DNA from: Planctomycetaceae bacterium
GTDB taxonomy: Bacteria > Planctomycetota > Planctomycetia > Pirellulales > UBA1268
Direction: 5' to 3'
Assembly (NCBI GenBank): GCA_003488325.1
Contig: DNLZ01000333.1
Coordinates: forward strand, 1 to 7,891
Length of the DNA stretch: 7,891 nt
This document shows positions 1-5,142 of the stretch, piece by piece (the first letter of the stretch is position 1; the number at the start of each line of letters is the position of its first letter). The translations under genes and the position numbers were made by a program. The notes under the pieces were generated by a model. That model had not been told where the DNA came from, ran no database searches, and saw only the letters and a list, made by a program, of their open reading frames with translations.

Positions 1-788
1 ATGGCCGGGGCCGCAGGCACCGCCCCCGGGTTGGCCGGTCCCCAGCCAGCGGGCGGTGGTCCGGCAGTCGGCGGCAGGTTCGCGGTCGCCCAGCCGGACG
101 GGGGTGGCGGCGGCGGAACGGCCTGTGCGGCGATCGCGGTTGGCGGCGCGTCTCCCCAGGTCTGTGGTTGCATGGGGGGAGTCACGGTCGCCGGCGGCAC
201 GAGGGGCGTGCCCGTCAGCGCGCGTGCATCGGCCGGAAAGCGGTAGGGCTGCGGCGCGTAGCGGGCGACGGTGGGCGGGGGGAGCGTCGGCGCGACCGCG
301 GTGGCGCCGGTGGAGCGATAGTTCCAGCCCGTGGCGTACGGATCGTTCTGGATGCCCGGACGCATGATGCCGCGGCCACGGCGACGGTCGACCTGCGGCA
401 CGGCAGGCACTGGTGGACCGACGGGGTAGGTGAAGACGTAGGTCGGCGCGACGTACATCGTCACCGGCCGCCCGTCGGGTCCGATCCCCTGGTATGGCAC
501 GGCCTGCGGCTGCCATCCCGGCGGAATCGCGCCCCCCTGAATGACCGCCGTCGGAACCGCCGGCGCCTGCCAGTAGGGAAGCGCGGCAGCCCCCGTCGCG
601 CCGCCTCCCGGTTTGCCGTCCGGATCGGTCGGCTTCGCCGTCGCCGAACCGCCTCCCGTCGCCCACGCGCTGACGCCGGCGGCTGCCGTCCCGGAGTCGT
701 CGGCGGCGACGGGCTCGGCAGCGGCGCATGCGAGCAGGCCCGCGGTCACCGCGCACACCGCCACGCCATGTCGCCGACCCTGTCGCAT
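1..788 (-). CDS. Proline-rich exported protein, probable lipoprotein (partial, C-terminus beyond left edge)
   Basis: I do not recognise a family. Reading leftward from ATG at 788, 262 codons are open with no stop up to the window edge. The start is supported by a GGGAGG purine run at 800-805, 11 nt upstream. The N-terminus is a typical export signal: arginines at residues 2, 5 and 6, a hydrophobic stretch at 9-20, then L18-L19-A20-C21, which could be a lipobox; Sec cleavage near residue 29 (VAA before DD) is the alternative. After a Gly/Ala/Thr-rich linker (about 30-65) comes a Pro/Tyr/Val-rich region, with short Arg-rich RRRGRG around residue 140 and long proline runs towards the visible end. 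Two copies of a PP(S/A)GWxxAN motif lie 16 residues apart, at G232-N237 and G248-N253. Low complexity suggests an extended envelope or surface linker rather than an enzyme. It is transcribed divergently from the peptidase gene at 930. Confidence 0.7.
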   Translation of the reverse strand, partial: MRQGRRHGVAVCAVTAGLLACAAAEPVAADDSGTAAAGVSAWATGGGSATAKPTDPDGKPGGGATGAAALPYWQAPAVPTAVIQGGAIPPGWQPQAVPYQGIGPDGRPVTMYVAPTYVFTYPVGPPVPAVPQVDRRRGRGIMRPGIQNDPYATGWNYRSTGATAVAPTLPPPTVARYAPQPYRFPADARALTGTPLVPPATVTPPMQPQTWGDAPPTAIAAQAVPPPPPPSGWATANLPPTAGPPPAGWGPANPGAVPAAPA

Positions 789-929
789 CGCTCGGTCGTC
801 CTCCCGCGGGGTTCTACCGAGAAGTCGTCCCACCGTGCGATCGGAATTTCCCCGTTTCCCGATGCAGGCGCTTCCCCTGTGATCGGTACGGCTTGCCGAC
901 CCGCAGCCGGCGCTGGTGAACTGGGCTGG
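789..929. promoter_or_regulatory. Divergent intergenic region between the proline-rich protein and peptidase genes
   Basis: This 141-bp gap separates two divergent starts, so it must hold the 5' signals for at least one and probably both genes. I find no convincing paired -35/-10 boxes on either strand. The only clear element is the GGGAGG ribosome-binding sequence (minus strand, 800-805) of the leftward gene. A small inverted repeat, CTCGGT at 791-796 and ACCGAG at 816-821, flanks that site and might influence its access. The role is inferred from position. Confidence 0.4.
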
Positions 930-2387
930 ATGCGAAACCACGACCATCTGCGGTGGTCAGCCGTCGACGGTGCCGTGCTCCAGGATGACGTCGGGGCCGC
1001 ATGCCATCGGCAACCCCGGCGGCACGCCGAGGGTGCCGGGCGACGCACCGGCGTCCTGGTGGCCGTAGGCGCCCTGTTCGCGATGCTGGGACCGTGGCCG
1101 CCAATCCCTGAGGTCCGCGCCGCCGAGCCTGAGGCCGTCACCGCACTGACGGAGCGCGCGGTCCGCGCGGGCCTGCGCGTGCTGACCGGGGAGCGGCTCG
1201 TGCTCGCGACCGACAGGCCGGCGCGGGACGGTGACGGCATCGCGGAACTTCCCGGCGTCTTCGATCAGGCCTTCGACGCATGGTGCCGGCATTACCGGCT
1301 GGATCCTGAGCGGCTCGGCGCGTGGCGTGCCTTCGGCTGTCTCATCGTGGATCGGGAACGGTTTCGGGCCGCCGGCCTGCTGCCCGACGACGTGCCCGAA
1401 TTCGCAAACGGCTTCTGCGATCGACATCGACTCTGGCTCGCCGACCAGTCGAACCCCGCGTATCGACGGCACCTGCTGCTCCACGAGGGCGTGCATGCCT
1501 TCACGATCACCGTGCGCGATCTCGCCGCGCCGGCGTGGTACATGGAGGGCATCGCTGAGCACCTCGCGACCCATCGGATCGAGTACGACGACGGCGCCCC
1601 ACGGTTCGTACCCACGCCCGTCCCCGATCGTCCGGGAGATGCGGAGCAGTTTGGACGGATCGAGGCGCTGCGATCGCTCCGCGCGGCCGGATCCGCGCCC
1701 TCGCTCGCCGACGTGTTCGCCCAGTCGCACGGAGACCACCGCGCGCTGGCCGCCTACGCGGCGAGCTGGGCGGCCGTGACTCTGCTCGCCCTGCACCCGT
1801 CGCACGCGGTGTCCTTCGCGCGGCTCGAACAGGGGCCGCTCGGGCCCGACATGAATGCCCGCCTCGCCGCGCTCCCCGGCTGGGATGCGGCGCGCGCTTC
1901 ACGCGACTTCGATGCCTTCACGCAGGATGTCGATTACGGCTACGACGTGCCGCGCATGGCGATCGACTGGTCTCCCGGCCGGCCCCTGACCGGACGCCAG
2001 GAGATCGACGTGGATGCGACCGCAGGCTGGCGGAACACCGGCCTGGCGCTCGAGGCCGGTCGTACCTATACGGTGGAGACGTCGGGTCGATATCGCATCG
2101 GAACGCTCGCCGACACCCCGCCAGGCCGCACGACCGTTCTGGAGAGCGAGGCCGACGGCATCTCGCTGCGGTGGTACCGAGGGCGGATGGTCGGCCGGCT
2201 GCTCATCGCGCAGTGGAACGACGCACCCGCAGCGGGTCGGCGGCCGGGATTCGACGTGCTCGCCGAGGGGGCCGCGACGGAGGTTGAGGCGGTCGTCGAC
2301 GGTCCGCTCTACGTGCGGATCAACGAGGCCCCCGGTGAACTCGCCGACAACGTGGGCGGCGTATCGCTCCACATCACGCCCCGCTGA
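930..2387 (+). CDS. Exported peptidase-MA-like zinc metallopeptidase with C-terminal PA-IL (LecA)-like domain
   Basis: Predicted 485-residue exported metallopeptidase. A basic N-terminal stretch (about 20-40) precedes a hydrophobic segment (VLVAVGALFAMLG) and likely cleavage near VRA-AEP. The catalytic region has H185-E186-G187-V188-H189, and 17 residues after H189 comes W-Y-M-E206-G-I-A, the pattern of peptidase-MA-like gluzincins (HExxH plus the WxxEGxA glutamate); the histidines and E206 would bind zinc. From about residue 358 to the end lies a roughly 125-residue beta-rich domain. It begins VDATAGWRNTGLALEAG and ends with N-E466-A-P-G-E470-L-A-D473-N474 and GGVSL, resembling the calcium loop of PA-IL (N-D-x-P-G-x-x-x-N-N-S-G). 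The reading frame stays open far upstream, but that part lies opposite the minus-strand gene. ATG 930 is the first plausible start after it; GTG 975 is an alternative. Neither has a good Shine-Dalgarno. Substrate unknown; the lectin-like domain is inferred by motif only. Confidence 0.8.
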   Translation: MRNHDHLRWSAVDGAVLQDDVGAACHRQPRRHAEGAGRRTGVLVAVGALFAMLGPWPPIPEVRAAEPEAVTALTERAVRAGLRVLTGERLVLATDRPARDGDGIAELPGVFDQAFDAWCRHYRLDPERLGAWRAFGCLIVDRERFRAAGLLPDDVPEFANGFCDRHRLWLADQSNPAYRRHLLLHEGVHAFTITVRDLAAPAWYMEGIAEHLATHRIEYDDGAPRFVPTPVPDRPGDAEQFGRIEALRSLRAAGSAPSLADVFAQSHGDHRALAAYAASWAAVTLLALHPSHAVSFARLEQGPLGPDMNARLAALPGWDAARASRDFDAFTQDVDYGYDVPRMAIDWSPGRPLTGRQEIDVDATAGWRNTGLALEAGRTYTVETSGRYRIGTLADTPPGRTTVLESEADGISLRWYRGRMVGRLLIAQWNDAPAAGRRPGFDVLAEGAATEVEAVVDGPLYVRINEAPGELADNVGGVSLHITPR

Positions 2388-2393
2388 GACCAT

Positions 2394-2412
2394 CGGCCGA
2401 CGTCGGCCGTTT
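2394..2412 (+). terminator. Probable intrinsic terminator of the peptidase gene
   Basis: Six bases after the stop codon lies a perfect 16-bp palindrome (CGGCCGACGTCGGCCG, 2394-2409). As RNA it folds into a six-pair all-GC stem (CGGCCG/CGGCCG) with an ACGT tetraloop, followed directly by TTT. The T run is short, so termination may be partial, or the palindrome may instead bind a protein. Confidence 0.5.
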
Positions 2413-2418
2413 GCCAAG

Positions 2419-2457
2419 CGAGGCACGGTCACGCAGACTACCGACGACGGTGCCTCG
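2419..2457. repeat. Inverted repeat upstream of the DUF1080 operon
   Basis: CGAGGCAC (2419-2426) is exactly repeated in inverse as GTGCCTCG (2450-2457), giving an eight-base arm with a 23-base centre. Inside it, GGT (2427-2429) can pair with ACC (2440-2442), extending the stem with a bulge. It lies 42 bp ahead of the DUF1080 start codon, so it could be a leader hairpin or an operator. No T run follows, which argues against a terminator. Confidence 0.4.
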
Positions 2458-2469
2458 AGCACCGGGAAA

Positions 2470-2481
2470 GACCGAGCGGTC
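2470..2481. repeat. Short near-palindrome GACCG-AG-CGGTC ahead of DUF1080 gene
   Basis: Five-base arms with a two-base centre, six bases upstream of the GGAG ribosome-binding sequence. It is the third symmetric element within 90 bp. It is short enough to be chance in GC-rich DNA; its position is the only reason to record it. Confidence 0.25.
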
Positions 2482-2499
2482 GTGGCGGAGGGTGAGGTG

Positions 2500-3192
2500 A
2501 TGTTCGCACCGGGTGTGATGAAGCGTCTGACGGCCGTGGGCATCACGGTCCTCTGGTCGGGCCTGGCGTGGGGCGAGGCTCCCTGGCAGCGCTGGTTCGC
2601 CGACGGCGGCCTCGGCGGCTTCCGGATCGTGAGCGGGTCGGCCACGTATCGGGTGGATGACGGGGTGCTCGTCGGCACCACCACCGAGGGCAGCCCCAAC
2701 ACCTTCCTCGTGACCGAGGATCCCGTGCGGGACTTCGAGCTCGAGTTCGAGGTGCTGGTGGATGACGCGCTCAACTCGGGCGTGCAGGTGCGCAGCCACG
2801 TCGCCGCCGAGGGAGAGAAGCCCGAAGGTGCGCGGGGTCCGCTGCCTGCCGGACGGCTCTACGGGCCGCAGTGCGAGATCTCGATCGACGGGCATGCCGG
2901 CAACTTCTATGACGAGGCCCGGCGTGGCACCTGGTGGAGCACGCTCACCGAGACCGACGCCATCCGCACCGATGCGGCGCGGAAGGCCTTCCGGAAGGGG
3001 GAGTGGAATCGATACCGCATCCTCGTCGTGGGGGACCACTACCGCAGCTGGATCAACGACGTGCCCACCGCCGACTTCCATCAGCCCCACGACGCCGAGG
3101 GACACATCGGCTTCCAGGTGCACGGCATCGCCAAGGGCACCGGTCCGTATCAGGTGCGGTGGCGGCAGGTGCGCTTCCGCCCGCTCGAGTGA
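2500..3192 (+). CDS. Secreted DUF1080 (3-keto-disaccharide hydrolase type) protein
   Basis: A 230-residue single-domain DUF1080 protein (PF06439). A signal peptide (M7-K8-R9 then a hydrophobic stretch to W24, cleavage after A-W-G25) sends it out of the cytoplasm. The remainder is one concanavalin-like beta sandwich. It opens W29-QRWF; characteristic conserved positions are Y121-G-P-Q-C-E126-I, N-F-Y137-D-E, W145-W146, and E168-W-N-R-Y-R, ending in the usual RWRQVRFRPL strand. Characterised members cleave 3-keto-glycosides, a non-canonical glycoside breakdown route; others are uncharacterised, so the substrate here is inferred only as a keto-sugar conjugate. ATG 2500 is chosen because GGAG lies at 2487-2490, nine bases upstream; ATG 2518 in the same frame would shorten the signal. 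The stop is 14 bp from the next gene, a Gfo/Idh/MocA oxidoreductase, so the two are very likely co-transcribed and act in one pathway. Confidence 0.92.
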   Translation: MFAPGVMKRLTAVGITVLWSGLAWGEAPWQRWFADGGLGGFRIVSGSATYRVDDGVLVGTTTEGSPNTFLVTEDPVRDFELEFEVLVDDALNSGVQVRSHVAAEGEKPEGARGPLPAGRLYGPQCEISIDGHAGNFYDEARRGTWWSTLTETDAIRTDAARKAFRKGEWNRYRILVVGDHYRSWINDVPTADFHQPHDAEGHIGFQVHGIAKGTGPYQVRWRQVRFRPLE

Positions 3193-3206
3193 CTCGAGGA
3201 TCAGCC

Positions 3207-4562
3207 ATGACGCATCACGACCGATATCCGCTTCGCGCGCCCATCCGCCTGTCCCGACGCACGTTTCTCGTCACCGCCACCGCGGTGGCTGGCTCCGGCA
3301 CGGCGCGGTCGCGCGTCGGGGCCGCATCTCCGAACGGGCGGCTGCGCACCGCGCACATCGGCGTCGGGGGCATGGGCGGGGCGGATCTCGCGTCCATCGC
3401 GTCGCATCCGCAGGTCGAGGTCGCCGCGCTGTGTGACGTCGATCAGGGGACGCTCGAGAAGGCGGCCGCACGCCACCCCCACGCCCGGTCGTTCCGGGAC
3501 TTTCGCGAGATGCTCGCGACGCTGGGCGACACGATCGACGCCGTCGTGGTCTCGACACCCGACCACACGCACGCCCCGGCGGCGATGAGCGCGCTCCATC
3601 TGGGCAAGGCCGTGTACTGCCAGAAGCCCCTCACCCACGAGGTCCACGAGGCCCGGCAGTTGCGGCAGGTCGCCGAGGCCCGTTCGCTCGTGACCCAGAT
3701 GGGGATCCAGGTGCACTCGAGCGCGATCTATCGTCGTGCGGCCCGAATGATCCGGGACGGCGTCATCGGCAAGGTGAGCCACGTGCACGCCTGGTCGTCG
3801 AAGAACTGGGGGTACGACGGCGCCGCTCCGACGAACGATCAGGCGCCGCCCGCGTCACTCGACTGGAACCTGTGGCTGGGGACCGCCGCGACCCGACCGT
3901 ACGCGCCCGGCCTCTATCACCCGGGCAACTGGCGGCGCCTCGTCGACTTCGGCACCGGCACGCTCGGCGACATGGGGGTGCACATCTTCGATACGCCCTT
4001 CGACGCGCTCGAGCTCACGGCGCCGCGATGGGTCCGCACCACGTGTCGGCCGCCCACGGGGGTGGGGCATCCCGAGCGGAACATGGTCGAGTACGAGTTT
4101 CCAGGAACGGCCCACACCACGGAGTCGCTGCGCTGGACCTGGTACGACGGGGCCGATGCGCCGCCGAAGAGCGCGGACGTGAAGCTGCCCGAAGACGTCA
4201 AACTGCCGGACCAGGGTGCGCTCTTCATCGGCGAGGGAGGTGCGATGCTGCTGCCGCACATCGGCGAGGCGGTGCTCCTTCCGCAGAAGAAGTTCGCCGA
4301 CTACCGCCGGCCCGACGTGCCCGACGTGAATCACTATCACCAATGGGTCGATGCCTGTCTGGGCAAGGGCCGGACGAGCGCCGACTTCGCCTACGCAGGA
4401 CCGCTCACCGAAGCGCTGCTGCTCGGCGTCGTCGCGAACCGCTTTCCGGGTCGCACCCTGTCGTGGAACGCTGAAACCCTCGCCGTCGTCGATCTCCCGG
4501 AGGCCGACGCGCTGATCCGTCGCCGGTATCGCGACGGCTTCGAGGTGCCGGGGCTGTCGTAG
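3207..4562 (+). CDS. Tat-exported Gfo/Idh/MocA family oxidoreductase
   Basis: A 451-residue NAD(P)-dependent oxidoreductase of the Gfo/Idh/MocA class. The start (ATG 3207) has GAGGA at 3196-3200, six bases upstream. The N-terminus carries a twin-arginine signal (S16-R17-R18-T-F-L) with an Ala/Val core, so it should be folded with its cofactor before export, like glucose-fructose oxidoreductase. The Rossmann fold follows: G52-V-G-G-M-G57 dinucleotide loop, then D77 at the end of strand 2. STPDHTHA (116-123) and the Q139-K140-P141 motif correspond to the family's usual EKP, with the catalytic-site lysine kept. The C-terminal alpha/beta domain shows G-D-M-G-V-H259-I-F-D262, the expected substrate-site His/Asp. 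Typical bacterial length is 350-480. Together with the preceding DUF1080 gene it suggests oxidation of a sugar hydroxyl to a keto group in the periplasm. Exact substrate unknown; use of a tightly held cofactor is inferred from the Tat signal. Confidence 0.92.
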   Translation: MTHHDRYPLRAPIRLSRRTFLVTATAVAGSGTARSRVGAASPNGRLRTAHIGVGGMGGADLASIASHPQVEVAALCDVDQGTLEKAAARHPHARSFRDFREMLATLGDTIDAVVVSTPDHTHAPAAMSALHLGKAVYCQKPLTHEVHEARQLRQVAEARSLVTQMGIQVHSSAIYRRAARMIRDGVIGKVSHVHAWSSKNWGYDGAAPTNDQAPPASLDWNLWLGTAATRPYAPGLYHPGNWRRLVDFGTGTLGDMGVHIFDTPFDALELTAPRWVRTTCRPPTGVGHPERNMVEYEFPGTAHTTESLRWTWYDGADAPPKSADVKLPEDVKLPDQGALFIGEGGAMLLPHIGEAVLLPQKKFADYRRPDVPDVNHYHQWVDACLGKGRTSADFAYAGPLTEALLLGVVANRFPGRTLSWNAETLAVVDLPEADALIRRRYRDGFEVPGLS

Positions 4563-4598
4563 ACCGGCGCCGACGTTGGTGGTCGGGGGCAACGCGTC

Positions 4599-4607
4599 TG
4601 GTACGAT
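4599..4607 (+). promoter_or_regulatory. Candidate extended -10 promoter element for panD
   Basis: TGG-TACGAT reads as an extended -10 box (TGn plus four of six TATAAT positions). It would start transcription near 4614, about 60 bp before the panD ATG. TTGGTG lies upstream at 4576-4581, but the 20-base spacing is too long for a standard -35. The support is modest, and planctomycete promoters are poorly defined. Confidence 0.3.
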
Positions 4608-4615
4608 TCGTGGGA

Positions 4616-4635
4616 GCCGTCCGCCGCGGACTGGC
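4616..4635 (+). other. Hairpin in the panD leader
   Basis: GTCCG (4619-4623) and CGGAC (4627-4631) pair across a CCG loop. The stem can extend three more GC pairs past a single bulged T at 4632. No T run follows, so it does not look like an intrinsic terminator. It would sit in the 5' leader if transcription starts near 4614. Confidence 0.25.
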
Positions 4636-4676
4636 CGTGTCCCGCCCATGCCGCCTGCTGCCATCCAGTCGACCTC

Positions 4677-5060
4677 ATGCTGATCAAGGTTCTGCGGGCG
4701 AAACTCCATAGGGCGCGGGTGACGGACGCCAACGTCGACTACGTCGGCTCGATCACGCTCGACCCGGATCTCTACGAACACGTCGGGCTCCTGCCGGGTG
4801 AGGCGGTGCTTGTCGCCGACATCACCAACGGCCAGCGGTTCGAGACCTACGTCCTGCGGGGGGCCCGCGGGAGTCGCACCGTGTGCGTGAACGGGGCGGC
4901 CGCGCGACTCGTCCGTCCCGGCGACGTCCTCATCGTCATGGGCTTCGGGTACGTCACGCCCGACGAGGCGACGACGCTCGTTCCACGAATCGCCGTCCTC
5001 GACGAGGGCAACGACATCGTTCGCGACCTCGAGGAGCGTCCCGGCGAGACCGCCGGCTGA
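4677..5060 (+). CDS. panD: Aspartate 1-decarboxylase (pyruvoyl enzyme)
   Basis: Makes beta-alanine from L-aspartate for pantothenate and coenzyme A synthesis, in the cytoplasm as a homotetramer. The 127-residue chain matches the family end to end. The N-terminal segment has K9 and H11-R12. Y22-V23-G24-S25 contains the self-cleavage bond, where S25 becomes the pyruvoyl cofactor of the alpha chain. N51-G52-Q-R54-F-E-T57-Y58 supplies the substrate-binding arginine and the threonine/tyrosine needed for processing and catalysis. V71-N72-G73-A74-A75 is the conserved turn next to the active site. All key residues are present, so it should be active. ATG 4677 places every motif at the standard position, although no Shine-Dalgarno is visible. 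No panB or panC lies in the window, and the flanking genes encode exported proteins, so panD appears to stand alone, possibly from its own promoter. A separate maturation factor such as PanZ is not seen here. Confidence 0.97.
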   Translation: MLIKVLRAKLHRARVTDANVDYVGSITLDPDLYEHVGLLPGEAVLVADITNGQRFETYVLRGARGSRTVCVNGAAARLVRPGDVLIVMGFGYVTPDEATTLVPRIAVLDEGNDIVRDLEERPGETAG

Positions 5061-5080
5061 CACGACGCATGGGTGTGCCG

Positions 5081-5103
5081 ACTCGTATCGATTGACGAGT
5101 TTC
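5081..5103. promoter_or_regulatory. Inverted repeat with embedded TTGACG, between panD and the ceramidase-like gene
   Basis: ACTCGT (5081-5086) and ACGAGT (5095-5100) form a six-base inverted repeat with an eight-base loop, 20 bp after the panD stop, followed by TT. It may be a weak terminator for panD. The sequence TTGACG at 5092-5097, overlapping the right arm, is five of six to a -35 consensus, but I see no acceptable -10 at the right distance. The role is unresolved. Confidence 0.3.
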
Positions 5104-5142
5104 CGTCCAACGCACGAGGCATCTCGCCATGAGGAGTCGCCG

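Noticed and set aside
168..929. Long in-frame upstream extension of the peptidase gene, from an ATG at 168
   Set aside because: Its product up to about 929 is Arg-rich and domain-free, and it lies codon-for-codon opposite the minus-strand proline-rich gene, which has its own Shine-Dalgarno and signal peptide. The signal-peptide-like segment of the peptidase appears only after about residue 270 of that frame, so the true start must be downstream.
957..1805. 282-codon minus-strand open frame opposite the peptidase gene
   Set aside because: It covers the HEGVH catalytic region of the plus-strand gene and has no recognisable domain; it is a composition-driven shadow.
5092..5142. Upstream TTG start for the ceramidase-like gene
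   Set aside because: It would add 17 residues before the signal peptide and has no ribosome-binding sequence, whereas ATG 5143 has GAGGAG six bases upstream.
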